From contig JBGSOF010000034.1 of assembly GCA_041739275.1 (NCBI GenBank), forward strand, positions 31,473-95,472: DNA of 64,000 nt, read 5' to 3'. The stretch is from WGMI01 sp041739275 (GTDB lineage: Bacteria; Bacteroidota; Bacteroidia; Flavobacteriales; Schleiferiaceae). Positions 8,243 through 17,259 of this stretch are shown here, one piece after another (the first letter of the stretch is position 1; each line of letters starts with the position of its first letter). The position numbers were made by a program, and so were the translations under genes. A model generated the notes under the pieces. It did no database searches. It was not told the DNA's origin and was given only the letters and a program-made list of their open reading frames with translations.

Positions 8243-9394
8243 ATGAAGACCCTCTCGCGTGTGATGCCCGCCCTCGCAGTTATTTGCTCGGCAGTGGCGT
8301 GCAATCCCGATTCCAAACCCTCCGAGAACCCCGACCCCATTTCGAGTCGCTTTGTGTTTTCGATGAGCGACCTGCCGGACTACTTTGAGGGCGAACCCGC
8401 ACACTACGCACTCGACCCGTCCAATCCGAACACCCCTCAAGACAATTTGCCCACCGCAGAGGGCATAGCACTGGGGCGCGTCTTGTTTTACGACCGCGCT
8501 TTGAGCATCAACAACCGCATCTCTTGTGCGAGCTGCCACAAACAGGCGTTCGGATTCGGCGATACTGCGCTTCTGAGCAAGGGCTTCAACGAAGGCCTTA
8601 CCGAAGCACATTCGATGCGACTGGCCAATTCGGTTTATTTCGGATCGGGTCAAATGTTTTGGGACCGCCGTGCGAACTCCCTCGAAGCACAAACCACTCA
8701 GCCCATTCAAGATCGGGTAGAAATGGGATTCGATGCCAACCACGGCGGATTGGATTCGCTGATTGCGCGGCTTTCGGCCACAGAGTATTATCCCATTCTG
8801 TTTGAAGCCGCTTTCGGTGACGAGGCCATCGATGAAGATCGCATACAAAAGGCTTTGGCGCAATTTGTTCGAGCAATCCGCAGCTACGACAGCAAATTCG
8901 ATCAAGGCTTTGCCTCAGTGTACAACTCTGCCTTGGGAGATGGCGGGTTGATGATTCCCTTCTCAAACTATTCGACTTCTGAAAACAACGGAAAGCGTCT
9001 TTTCTTGCTTCCGCCCAATCAAGGGGGGGCGGGCTGTCAGGGCTGCCACGTAGCCCCTTCTTTTGCCTACAATCCCGCGGCCCACAGCAATGGGCTCGAC
9101 CCGGGCGAGACGGTCTTTTTCAAGAGCCCTTCTCTAAAAAATGTTGCTCTGGACGGGCATTTTATGCACGACGGTCGGTTCTCTACCCTTGAAGAAGTGG
9201 TGGAACATTACAACAGCGGTGTGCAATACGGGATTGCACTCGATCAGCGGCTTTTGGCGGGAAACACCTTGACCCCGCTTCAATTGAATTTGAGCGAGGC
9301 GGAGAAAGCCGATTTGGTTGCCTTTCTCAAAACCCTGGACGACGGCACTTTAGAAAACGACTCGCGCTATTCCGACCCCTTCTTGCCGTTCTGA
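8243..9394 (+). CDS. Di-haem cytochrome c peroxidase (MauG/CcpA family), lipoprotein
   Basis: Exported enzyme that reduces hydrogen peroxide with electrons from c-type cytochromes, or a MauG-like oxidase. It has 383 residues from ATG 8243; an upstream in-frame start at 8213 would spoil the signal peptide. The signal peptide ends SAVAC, giving lipid-anchored Cys20. There are two haem-binding sites, CASCH (95-99) and CQGCH (265-269), and a distal HFMHDGRF segment. Residues SLEAQTTQPIQDRVEMG match the family's calcium and loop region. The gene stands alone, 45 bases after the sulfotransferase gene. Confidence 0.9.
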   Translation: MKTLSRVMPALAVICSAVACNPDSKPSENPDPISSRFVFSMSDLPDYFEGEPAHYALDPSNPNTPQDNLPTAEGIALGRVLFYDRALSINNRISCASCHKQAFGFGDTALLSKGFNEGLTEAHSMRLANSVYFGSGQMFWDRRANSLEAQTTQPIQDRVEMGFDANHGGLDSLIARLSATEYYPILFEAAFGDEAIDEDRIQKALAQFVRAIRSYDSKFDQGFASVYNSALGDGGLMIPFSNYSTSENNGKRLFLLPPNQGGAGCQGCHVAPSFAYNPAAHSNGLDPGETVFFKSPSLKNVALDGHFMHDGRFSTLEEVVEHYNSGVQYGIALDQRLLAGNTLTPLQLNLSEAEKADLVAFLKTLDDGTLENDSRYSDPFLPF

Positions 9395-9446
9395 GCTCGT
9401 TTTATCAGAAATATGGTGAAAACCCATGTGATATTCTGAATTTGAT

Positions 9447-9454
9447 TATTTTTG
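9447..9454 (+). promoter_or_regulatory. Candidate -7 box for rplS
   Basis: TATTTTTG fits the Bacteroidota TAnnTTTG consensus and lies 116 bases before the rplS start. The implied leader of about 110 bases is long for this genome and could hold an autoregulatory structure, as many ribosomal protein mRNAs do. No -33 TTTG is clear. Confidence 0.35.
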
Positions 9455-9569
9455 CCGTCCTTAAACTCTGAACCGATTCACATCGGTGTTCGTCGAGGCA
9501 TAGGAACGCGAATCGACCGCTGGCGAAGCGATCGTGAATGTCGGTCGCGAAAATTTTATTTGAAGTGCT

Positions 9570-9926
9570 ATGAACCTCATTCAGTACGTAGAAGAACAAT
9601 TCACCGTCAACCCGAACGCGCAAGCGTTTCCCGATTTTAAGGGAGGGGATACACTGACCGTGTATTATCAAATTCGCGAAGGCGAAAAAGTGCGGACCCA
9701 GTTTTTCAAAGGGGTCGTTTTGCAACGCCGCGGAAAAGGTGCCACAGAGACCTTCACCATTCGCAAAATGTCGGGAAACATCGGCGTGGAGCGCATTTTT
9801 ATGGTGAACAGCCCTTCGATCGAGAAAATTGAAATGAACAAAAAAGGTGCTGTGCGCAGGGCACGCATCTTCTATCAGCGAGACCTTACCGGTAAAGCTG
9901 CCCGTATTAAGGAAAAGAGAATGTAA
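9570..9926 (+). CDS. rplS: 50S ribosomal protein L19
   Basis: Large-subunit protein at the 30S-50S interface. 118 residues, normal length. Conserved segments: FPDFKGGDTLTVYYQIREG, RTQFFKGVVLQRRGKG, TFTIRKMSGNIGVERIF and the ending KGAVRRARIFYQRDLTGKAA. It is monocistronic: a hairpin terminator follows 22 bases after the stop. rimM and trmD, common neighbours in other phyla, are absent here. Confidence 0.97.
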   Translation: MNLIQYVEEQFTVNPNAQAFPDFKGGDTLTVYYQIREGEKVRTQFFKGVVLQRRGKGATETFTIRKMSGNIGVERIFMVNSPSIEKIEMNKKGAVRRARIFYQRDLTGKAARIKEKRM

Positions 9927-9948
9927 GCGCAACGCTCACGTAATATCT

Positions 9949-9974
9949 AAACCGCTCCTTGCAGCGGTTTTTTT
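9949..9974 (+). terminator. Rho-independent terminator after rplS
   Basis: Stem AAACCGCT (9949-9956) pairs with AGCGGTTT (9963-9970) around a 6-base loop, followed by T residues to about 9974. Confidence 0.85.
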
Positions 9975-9994
9975 ATGCCTTTTCAGGCCAATTC

Positions 9995-10237
9995 ATGGAG
10001 CGAGCGATTCGGGGGATTCGGATATTGAGGCGCAGAGAAAATCGCTTTCAATCGATTAAGCTGTTGTCGATTAACGATAAGGTGTATGCGGTAACCTTGC
10101 GGAAAAGCATTTTGGGCTTTACTCTGGTGCGGCGCAGATATGAATTCAAGAATCCCGACGAAGCCCAAATTTTTTACGACCGGGCGGTCGATCGGCATTT
10201 TGGCAAACCTAAATCGAAGCAATCGCCTCTGTGGTAG
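9995..10237 (+). CDS. Small basic protein of unknown function
   Basis: 80 residues from the ATG at 9995; an earlier in-frame ATG would lie inside the rplS terminator. It is Arg/Lys rich (RILRRRENRF, LRKSILGFTLVRRRYEF) and ends before the convergent PD40-OmpA gene at 10241, only 3 bases away. Nothing in it is recognised. Codon use looks ordinary, and the frame fills the gap between two real genes, which favours a true gene. It could still be a chance frame. Confidence 0.5.
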   Translation: MERAIRGIRILRRRENRFQSIKLLSINDKVYAVTLRKSILGFTLVRRRYEFKNPDEAQIFYDRAVDRHFGKPKSKQSPLW

Positions 10238-10240
10238 TTC

Positions 10241-12205
10241 TCAGCGAAGCACAAAGACGGTTCGTCGGTTGAGCGCCCGGCCTTGCTCGGTCTCGTTGCT
10301 CGCCACGGGCACGGATTCGCCATAGCCCCGATAGCTCAGGCGCCCGGCGGGGATGCCCAATTGAACGAGTCGATCGTAGACAGCCTTGGCTCTTCGGGTT
10401 GATAGCTCCAGATTATCGGCCTCTGCCCCGATTTGATCGGTATGACCTTGAATTTCGACTTTCAGTTTTGAACGCGCCTTTAAATACTCGGCAAAAGCCT
10501 CGATGAGAGCCGAAGACGATGGGTCGATTTCGGCCGAATTGGTAGGGAAGCGCAAATCGTTGAGCCTGAACTCGGGGCCCTCTTTTTGGGTGCGAAGCTC
10601 CAAGCCACCTTGCTGCACCCCCGAAACACTCGATTCGTCGATCAGCCGCGCGCTAAAAACGGCCTCTGCTTGCTTCACTTGAACTAGGACGGTTTCTCCC
10701 TTCTTCAAGCGCACGGCCGCCGCGTAGTCGCCTGTTTCTGAATCGACTTCGACCTCTGTTTTTTCGCCCGTCTTTACATTTTTGAGTTCGATCGAGGCCG
10801 CCCCGCCACCGATATTCTCACCCTCGCCCAAACGCCCTTTCAAAAGAGCTACTTTTTCGGGGCGTGCGCCGGGGTGCAACTCGAATTGATAGAGTTCGTA
10901 ATCGCCCTTGGCTCCGGGTTTTTTGCTCGAAAAATAGGCCGTCTGACCATCGAGGCTCACAAACAAACCGACATTGTCTCTTTCGGTGTTGATCGGGTAG
11001 CCCAAATTGCTCGGCTTGCTCCATACTGAACCATCGAACTTGCTGAAGTACAAGTCGTAAGCACCCATTCCCGGGTGCCCATCGGAACTGAAATACAGCG
11101 TCTGGCTGTCGGAGTGCAAAAAAGGGGTCTTGTCTCCCCCTGAGGTATTGATGGGGCTGCCGAGGTTTTCAGGAGCCGACCATGAGCCATCGGGCGTGCG
11201 CTTGCAGAGGTACAAATCCAAGCCGCCCATTCCGCCAGCTCGATTGCTCGCAAACACCAGTTGATCTCCATTGGCCGAAACCGAGGGCTGAGATTCCCAG
11301 CTCCCCGTCAAATTGATGGGCTCGGGGAGGCGCTCGGCGGGGCTCCAACCCGCCGTGGTCCTGAGGCTGGTGTACAAGTCGCACTCCAAATAGCCCGTAT
11401 CGTTTGGTTGGCAAATGGTGAAAAACAACCTTCGATTGTCGGCGGTGATGCTCGGACCACCTTCGTTGTACTTTTCGTTGAAAGGGGGCGGCAAGGCTTC
11501 GCCCACCTCAAAGGCGACCCCCGTTTTGCGCGCCATCGAAAACTCTTCAACCATTCGGGTTCCGCCCGCCGGGCCTGCATATTTGTCTCGCTTGAGCGAT
11601 TTTCGGGTAAAGAAAAAGAGCTCCATATCGGGAGACAAGCAGCCCAGGTATTCATCGGCAGGGGTCGAAATTCCGGGCACGGGTTTGGCGTCGAAAGGCA
11701 CCGGCGAAGCTAAAAGCTTGGATCGGGCATCGAGTTCTTCAAGGGCTTTTTGAGCCTCGGGCAAGAGAGCGGGGTCTCGGTCGGGGTGTTCGGTGTATTT
11801 CTTGAGATAGTCTCGTCCCTTGGCGCTTTTGCCCGTTTCGGACAGCAACAAACCCAAAAAGAAATAGACCTCGGCTTTATAGTCGGGGCAAAGGGCGATC
11901 AATTGTTCCCATTGCGCCTCGGCGGGAAGGAATTCTCGTTTCCGAAAATGCCATTCGCCCAAGAGATAGCGGGCATCGGCGCAGCGAGGGTCGAAGTCTA
12001 CGGCCTTGTCGAGATAGCGCTTGGCCTCGCCTAAATTGCCCATTTTCCAGGCTTTGAGCGCTTTGGGAATTTGGTCGGCCGCAAGAGCATTGGCTTCAAC
12101 ATCGCAGGCTCCGAGCTCGGGAACTTCGATTTGAGCGCGCAAGAGCGTTGCCGACAGAAAAGTCGCAATCCACACCAGAAAGACAGGAAAACGAGAGAGA
12201 GTCAT
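10241..12205 (-). CDS. Outer membrane protein: TPR, PD40 (WD40-like) repeats and OmpA peptidoglycan-binding domain
   Basis: 654 residues from ATG 12205, chosen because a signal peptide (MTLSRFPVFLVWIATFLSAT, cleavage near LRAQ) follows directly. TPR-like repeats occupy about 45-170 (GNLGEAKRYLDKAVDFDP). A PD40 propeller follows, about 200-440, with repeats such as LVFASNRAGGMGGLDLY and LYFSSDGHPGMGAYDLY. A short carboxypeptidase-like linker leads to the C-terminal OmpA domain (VEIQGHTDQIGAEADN..LS..RA), which holds peptidoglycan. This layout matches the PorE-type proteins of T9SS and many Bacteroidota relatives; I cannot say which. It overlaps the upstream symporter gene by 4 bases (ATGA). 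Confidence 0.88.
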   Translation of the reverse strand: MTLSRFPVFLVWIATFLSATLLRAQIEVPELGACDVEANALAADQIPKALKAWKMGNLGEAKRYLDKAVDFDPRCADARYLLGEWHFRKREFLPAEAQWEQLIALCPDYKAEVYFFLGLLLSETGKSAKGRDYLKKYTEHPDRDPALLPEAQKALEELDARSKLLASPVPFDAKPVPGISTPADEYLGCLSPDMELFFFTRKSLKRDKYAGPAGGTRMVEEFSMARKTGVAFEVGEALPPPFNEKYNEGGPSITADNRRLFFTICQPNDTGYLECDLYTSLRTTAGWSPAERLPEPINLTGSWESQPSVSANGDQLVFASNRAGGMGGLDLYLCKRTPDGSWSAPENLGSPINTSGGDKTPFLHSDSQTLYFSSDGHPGMGAYDLYFSKFDGSVWSKPSNLGYPINTERDNVGLFVSLDGQTAYFSSKKPGAKGDYELYQFELHPGARPEKVALLKGRLGEGENIGGGAASIELKNVKTGEKTEVEVDSETGDYAAAVRLKKGETVLVQVKQAEAVFSARLIDESSVSGVQQGGLELRTQKEGPEFRLNDLRFPTNSAEIDPSSSALIEAFAEYLKARSKLKVEIQGHTDQIGAEADNLELSTRRAKAVYDRLVQLGIPAGRLSYRGYGESVPVASNETEQGRALNRRTVFVLR

Positions 12206-13602
12206 CGGCCGCTTGGCTTGAGTTCGTCTACAGACATAATCTTGGCCACAGACATATCGCCCGTAACATTCACCACGGTGCGGCACATATCGAGAATGCG
12301 GTCAACGGGCAAGATGATGGCGATCCAAGCAGGATTCAGACCGACCGATTCGAGCACGATGAGCAGCATAATCAAGCCCGCGCCGGGCACCGCTGCTGTG
12401 CCGATCGAGGCGAGCAAAGCAGTCAATACAATGGTGAGCTGATGCGCCAAGTTGAGTTCGACCAGGTGAAACTGAGCCAGAAAAACCACGGCCACCGCTT
12501 GGTACAAACTCGTGCCGTCCATATTGACCGTCGCGCCGATGGGTAAGACGAAACTGCTAATCTTTTCGGGGACCTTGAGCTCTTGGTGCACTACGTCCAT
12601 GGTGACGGGCAAGGTGGCCGCGCTGCTCGATGTACTGAAGGCCAGAAACTGGGCGGGGCTCACTTTCTTGAAAAAGTCGACGTAGTGGAAGTTGCGGTCG
12701 AAAATCCGCATCAAGAGGGGGTACACCCCGAAGAGCATCACCCCGAGTCCCAAAATCACCACGAGGGCATAGCCGCCCAAAACGCGAAACATATCGATCA
12801 TCGAATTCGGGTTGTTGCCCGCGAGCTCGGCCATGTTCCCCGCCATCAATGCAAAGACAAACCAAGGGGCGCCCATCATCACCACGTCGACCATTCGAAC
12901 AAAAACAGCATCGCCCGAATCGAAAAAGCGCACCATGGGTTCGGCTTGAGCGCTGGGAATGCCCAACAAAGCCACGCCGAAAAACAGCGCAAAAAAGATG
13001 ACTTGCAGCATTAAGCTGTCGTTGAAGCTCAAAAAGATGTTGCTCGGCACGATGTCGACCAAAAAAGCGAGCGGCCCGCGGTCTTTGATTTGGCGCGCCT
13101 CGTTGATCTTGCCCCCGATGCTCGGCGAAGGCTCTGAGACAGAGATATTTGTCGAAGAACCCAATTCCAGAGTATCGACGCCTGAAGCCAAGCGCAGCCC
13201 ATCGGCAGACTCCACTCCGGGGTTTTGGTCGAGCCAGCGCTCGTAGCTCGCCCGATTCGACATGCGCTGATTGGCATCGAGCCGAACACCGGGCTTGAGC
13301 ACGTTCACCAAGCCGAGGCCAATCGAAATCGCGAGCACGGTGGTGGTCAGATACAAGGCCAATGTCTTGATTCCCAACCGCCCGAGCGCTTGGACATCTT
13401 TCATCCCCACAATGCCTTTAATCACCGAAAACAGCACCAGAGGCACCGCGATGAGCTTGAGCAAATTGATGAAAATGGTTCCGAAAGGGGCGATCCAGAG
13501 TTTGGTGAAGTCGTTGAAACCAAAAACTGCGCCCAAATAAGCCCAGCCAATTCCAAGCACCATCGCGATGATGATTTGCCAGTGCAGAGGGATCTTCTTC
13601 AC
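12202..13602 (-). CDS. Dicarboxylate/amino acid:cation symporter (DAACS, SLC1 family)
   Basis: Inner-membrane secondary transporter for glutamate, aspartate or C4-dicarboxylates, driven by sodium or protons. 466 residues, eight transmembrane helices plus two re-entrant hairpins. Diagnostic segments: FSTSSSAATLPVTMD (hairpin 1), GATVNMDGTSLYQA (helix 7), SIGTAAVPGAG (hairpin 2) and ILDMCRTVVNVTGD (helix 8). The arginine in that last segment is the one that binds acidic side chains in the archaeal homologue, so an acidic substrate is likely. A ~70-residue insert rich in polar residues lies between early helices (about 105-180). It overlaps aroC by 4 bases upstream and the OmpA-type gene by 4 bases downstream. 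Confidence 0.9.
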   Translation of the reverse strand: MKKIPLHWQIIIAMVLGIGWAYLGAVFGFNDFTKLWIAPFGTIFINLLKLIAVPLVLFSVIKGIVGMKDVQALGRLGIKTLALYLTTTVLAISIGLGLVNVLKPGVRLDANQRMSNRASYERWLDQNPGVESADGLRLASGVDTLELGSSTNISVSEPSPSIGGKINEARQIKDRGPLAFLVDIVPSNIFLSFNDSLMLQVIFFALFFGVALLGIPSAQAEPMVRFFDSGDAVFVRMVDVVMMGAPWFVFALMAGNMAELAGNNPNSMIDMFRVLGGYALVVILGLGVMLFGVYPLLMRIFDRNFHYVDFFKKVSPAQFLAFSTSSSAATLPVTMDVVHQELKVPEKISSFVLPIGATVNMDGTSLYQAVAVVFLAQFHLVELNLAHQLTIVLTALLASIGTAAVPGAGLIMLLIVLESVGLNPAWIAIILPVDRILDMCRTVVNVTGDMSVAKIMSVDELKPSGR

Positions 13603-14663
13603 GATTTGAGGGTTCGGTTCAACAAATAAAAATCAGCCACGACCAGCGAGGCCAGGGCTTCGACGATGGGCACGGCTCTGGGAACCACGCATGGATCGTG
13701 TCGGCCCGAAAGTTCGAGTTCGCGAGAAGCCCCATCGCGGTCTAAGGTCGTTTGTTTTTGAGCGATGCTGGCCGTGGGCTTAAAACCCACCCGAAAGTTG
13801 ACCGTTCTGCCGTCGGTAATTCCCCCCAAGACGCCTCCCGCGCGATTGCTTTCCCACCCGCCCCCATGCCTTTGCGCGGGGTCGTTGTGGGCACTTCCGC
13901 GCATTTCGGCCGCGGCAAATCCACTGCCGTATTCAAAGCCCTTCACCGCATTGAGGCTGAGCATGGCCTGAGCCAATCGCGCTTGAAACTTGTCGAAAAC
14001 GGGCTCTCCCAATCCCGCCGGCAAGCCGTTTAAAACACAACAGATCGCGCCCCCGACCGAATCGGAGGCCCTTCGAACTTCGTCGATCAACGCTTCCATC
14101 TTTCGGGCGGTTTCGGGCTCGGGACAGCGCACCGCAGAGGATTCTATTTCGCGTTCATCATAATCAAACCGAGGGGAATTCAAGCGAACAGTCCCCACCT
14201 GATCGACCCAAGCCCGCGGTTCAAAACCGGGCACCAATTGCTTAGCCACCGCCCCCGCGAATACCCAGTTGGCCGTTTCGCGGGCCGACGAACGCCCCCC
14301 TCCGCGCGGGTCGCGAAAGCCGTATTTGAGGTCGTAGGTAGAATCGGCATGAGAAGGCCTGTAAACCGTCTCGAGCTCGGAGTAGTCGGCCGAACGGCGG
14401 TCTGAATTTCGAAACAAAAAACCGATGGGCGCCCCCGTGGTCTTGCCCTGATAGACCCCCGACAAGAGCTCGAAGGCATCGCGTTCGTCTCGCGAAGTGG
14501 TGAAGCTCGACTGACCTGGGCGGCGGCGAGACAACTGCATTTTTACGTACTCGAAATCGAGGGCGATTCCGGGAGGCACCCCTTCCAAAATCCCCCCAAT
14601 CGCTTCTCCGTGAGACTCGCCGAACGTGCTCAATCTCAAGATTCGCCCCAGAATGCTAGACAT
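13599..14663 (-). CDS. aroC: Chorismate synthase
   Basis: FMN-dependent last step of the shikimate pathway, EPSP to chorismate. 354 residues. It carries the three classic signatures: STFGESHGEAIGG near the N-terminus, GGGRSSARETA in the middle and RGSAHNDPAQRHGG toward the C-terminal third; SRRRPGQS and RPSHADSTYD are also present. Four-base ATGA overlap with the downstream symporter gene and a 31-base gap from the upstream surface protein gene, so all four minus-strand genes probably share one transcript. Confidence 0.97.
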   Translation of the reverse strand: MSSILGRILRLSTFGESHGEAIGGILEGVPPGIALDFEYVKMQLSRRRPGQSSFTTSRDERDAFELLSGVYQGKTTGAPIGFLFRNSDRRSADYSELETVYRPSHADSTYDLKYGFRDPRGGGRSSARETANWVFAGAVAKQLVPGFEPRAWVDQVGTVRLNSPRFDYDEREIESSAVRCPEPETARKMEALIDEVRRASDSVGGAICCVLNGLPAGLGEPVFDKFQARLAQAMLSLNAVKGFEYGSGFAAAEMRGSAHNDPAQRHGGGWESNRAGGVLGGITDGRTVNFRVGFKPTASIAQKQTTLDRDGASRELELSGRHDPCVVPRAVPIVEALASLVVADFYLLNRTLKS

Positions 14664-14694
14664 CTGCCAAAGATAAAGCGGGTTGAGACCCTGC

Positions 14695-15489
14695 TCAGGG
14701 CCGGTCGTATTCGTTGAGAATTTCGTCTACACTGCGCTGCCTTTGATAGCGCTCGTAGCATTCGAGCAGGCTGCGGAGCAGTTCGTAGTCGGTGGCCGAT
14801 CGAATTCGACCTCCGCTGCAATAAAATGCAAAAGCTTCGACCTCTGCGGGATTCATCCCGGTGAGTTCTTGAAGGGCTTTTCGATTGCTGCCTTGGAGTT
14901 TGTTTCTCCAGCCTTCGCGCTCCATCAGCAATCGCAACTCCGCCATTTGACGCGGCGTCTTGCCAAAGCGTTCGTATAGAAAATCGACCGGATTGGCCAG
15001 AGAAGCCGGGGTGTGAATGGGGTATTCGATTTGTTCGGTTGACGGAATCAGAGGCTGTTCCAAAACCAGATCGCGCGGGTCGTTGGTGGACAATTTATAC
15101 GCGTACACCCCTGCCTCGTCGAGCAGGTAATTCTGTTCGCGAAGTTCGAAAACCAAAGCGCGGTCGCGGTCTGAGAGGGCTATCGGCCTGCGGTAAAATC
15201 GGTAGCTGAGGTGAGAAACAATCAAGGTGTCGCCCGGACGTGCCTTGATTTCGAAGCGGCCGTCGGCCTCGCTGAGCACCCCTTTTTCGGTTTGACGGTT
15301 AATGACGTATGCCCCCGGAACCGACAGACCTGTGTTCGCTTCGACCAAGCGACCGCGAACGCGAAATTCCTCGGGCAGTTGAGCATATGCCGGCTCCAAA
15401 AGGGAAAGAGAACCACAGCATGCGGCGCACGCGATCGAACGAATGGAAAGCCCGAGAAAAGCTCGGTATTGTCGATATTCGCAACCCAT
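14695..15489 (-). CDS. Exported protein with carboxypeptidase-like regulatory domain
   Basis: 264 residues from ATG 15489. A signal peptide (LGLSIRSIACAACCGSLSLL, cleavage near AYAQ) is followed at about residues 45-130 by a CarboxypepD_reg-like beta-sandwich: RVRGRLVEANTGLSVPGAYV, SEADGRFEIKARPGDTLIVS. Such domains are often found at the start of TonB-dependent receptors, but no barrel or plug follows. The C-terminal half is helical and charged (RQMAELRLLMEREG, LLECYERYQRQRS) and unrecognised. It heads the aroC operon. Its ATG is only 12 bases from the divergent ettA start. Confidence 0.75.
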   Translation of the reverse strand: MGCEYRQYRAFLGLSIRSIACAACCGSLSLLEPAYAQLPEEFRVRGRLVEANTGLSVPGAYVINRQTEKGVLSEADGRFEIKARPGDTLIVSHLSYRFYRRPIALSDRDRALVFELREQNYLLDEAGVYAYKLSTNDPRDLVLEQPLIPSTEQIEYPIHTPASLANPVDFLYERFGKTPRQMAELRLLMEREGWRNKLQGSNRKALQELTGMNPAEVEAFAFYCSGGRIRSATDYELLRSLLECYERYQRQRSVDEILNEYDRP

Positions 15490-15501
15490 TAATTTTTTCT
15501 T

Positions 15502-17193
15502 ATGTCGGACGATAAGAAGGTGATTTTCAGCATGAGCGGTGTGAGTAAAATCCTCCCTCACAACAATAAGGCCATCCTCAAAGACATTTATCTCAGCTTT
15601 TTCTACGGTGCCAAGATCGGCATCTTGGGTTTGAACGGCTCGGGTAAATCGACTTTACTCAAAATCATTGCGGGAATCGAAAAGTCTTTTCAAGGCGATT
15701 TGGTCTGGAGCCCGGGCTACAAAGTGGGCTACCTCGAACAGGAGCCTCAGCTCGACGACCACAAGACAGTGATGGAAGTGGTGCGCGAAGGCGCCAAAGA
15801 AATTACGGATTTGCTCGACGAGTACAACGCACTCAACGATCAGTTTGGTCTGCCCGAGGTCTACGAAGATCCCGAAAAGATGGAGAAGCTGATGAACCGG
15901 CAGGCGGCTCTTCAAGACAAAATCGACGCGGCCAACGCCTGGGAACTCGACACCGTGCTCGAGCGCGCCATGGGGGCCTTGAATTGCCCCGAAAGCGACA
16001 CCCCGGTCAAAAACCTTTCGGGGGGAGAGCGCAGACGCGTGGCCTTGGTTCGCCTTTTGATTCAAAATCCGGACGTGCTGCTGCTCGACGAACCGACCAA
16101 CCACTTGGATGCCGAATCGGTGCAGTGGTTGGAGAATTATTTGCAGAACTATCAAGGCACGGTGATCGCCGTAACCCACGACCGCTATTTTCTCGACAAC
16201 GTGGCGGGCTGGATTCTCGAACTCGACCGGGGCGAGGGCATTCCGTGGAAGGGCAACTACACCAGCTGGCTCGAACAGAAGACCAAGCGGATGGAGCAAG
16301 AGGAAAAACAGGCCAGCAAGCGTCGCAAAACCCTTGAACGAGAGCTCGATTGGGTGCGAATGAACCCCAAAGGACGGCAGGCCAAGTCGAAGGCGCGTTT
16401 GGCGAACTACGACAAAATGCTCAGCCAAGAGCAAAAAGAACGCGAAGATCGCCTCGAGATTTTTATCCCGCCCGGACCGCGTTTGGGCAACGAGGTAATT
16501 GAAGCTCAGGGGGTTGCCAAATCGTTTGGAGATCGTTTGTTGTACGAATCGCTGCAGTTCAGCTTGCCCCCGGCGGGCATTGTGGGAATCATCGGACCGA
16601 ACGGCGCGGGTAAGACCACCATTTTCCGCATGATTATGGGGACGGAAAAACCCGATTCGGGCAATTTCAAAATGGGCGAAACGGTCAAGATTGCCTACGT
16701 GGATCAAAGCCACGAGAAGATGAACGCCGACAAATCGATCTTCGAGATCATCGCCGATGGTCAAGAGACGTTTGAACTGGGCGGAAAATCGCAAAACGCA
16801 CGGGCTTATCTGAGCCGTTTCAACTTTAGCGGAGATTCTCAAGGCAAAAAAGTGGGGGTTCTTTCGGGTGGGGAGCGCAACCGTCTCCACTTGGCCATGG
16901 CCTTGAAGGAAGGCGGCAATGTCTTGCTCTTGGACGAACCGACCAACGACTTGGACGTCAATACGCTGAGAGCACTTGAAGAGGCTCTGGACGAATTTGC
17001 GGGCTGCGCGGTCATCATCTCGCACGACCGCTGGTTCCTCGACCGAGTGTGCACCCACATCCTGGCCTTTGAAGGCGATGCGCAGGTGTACTTCTTCGAG
17101 GGTTCGTTTAGCGACTACGAGGAAAACAAAAAGAAGCGCTTGGGCGACAGTGGCGAGCCCCGCCGCTTCAAATACCGCAAGCTGCTCAAGTAA
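15502..17193 (+). CDS. ettA: Energy-dependent translational throttle protein EttA (ABC-F)
   Basis: Cytosolic ABC-F ATPase that binds the ribosomal E site and gates entry into elongation according to ATP/ADP ratio. 563 residues with two nucleotide-binding domains and no membrane segments. Walker A: GLNGSGKST (43-51) and GPNGAGKTT in the second domain. Signatures: LSGGERRRVAL and LSGGERNRLHL, each followed by LLDEPTNHLD or LLDEPTNDLD. A charged inter-domain linker (MEQEEKQASKRRKTLEREL) and the ending RRFKYRKLLK are typical of EttA. The start MSDDKKVIFSMSGVSK matches the family. Confidence 0.95.
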   Translation: MSDDKKVIFSMSGVSKILPHNNKAILKDIYLSFFYGAKIGILGLNGSGKSTLLKIIAGIEKSFQGDLVWSPGYKVGYLEQEPQLDDHKTVMEVVREGAKEITDLLDEYNALNDQFGLPEVYEDPEKMEKLMNRQAALQDKIDAANAWELDTVLERAMGALNCPESDTPVKNLSGGERRRVALVRLLIQNPDVLLLDEPTNHLDAESVQWLENYLQNYQGTVIAVTHDRYFLDNVAGWILELDRGEGIPWKGNYTSWLEQKTKRMEQEEKQASKRRKTLERELDWVRMNPKGRQAKSKARLANYDKMLSQEQKEREDRLEIFIPPGPRLGNEVIEAQGVAKSFGDRLLYESLQFSLPPAGIVGIIGPNGAGKTTIFRMIMGTEKPDSGNFKMGETVKIAYVDQSHEKMNADKSIFEIIADGQETFELGGKSQNARAYLSRFNFSGDSQGKKVGVLSGGERNRLHLAMALKEGGNVLLLDEPTNDLDVNTLRALEEALDEFAGCAVIISHDRWFLDRVCTHILAFEGDAQVYFFEGSFSDYEENKKKRLGDSGEPRRFKYRKLLK

Positions 17194-17259
17194 ACAGGCA
17201 GCGCCCTGTCTCCCAATCGACCATTCGAGAATTATCTTCGGAACGAAAAAAAACCGCTA

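Noticed and set aside
15655..17058. 467-residue minus-strand frame over ettA
   Set aside because: Antisense of ettA with its Walker motifs; no start or family look.
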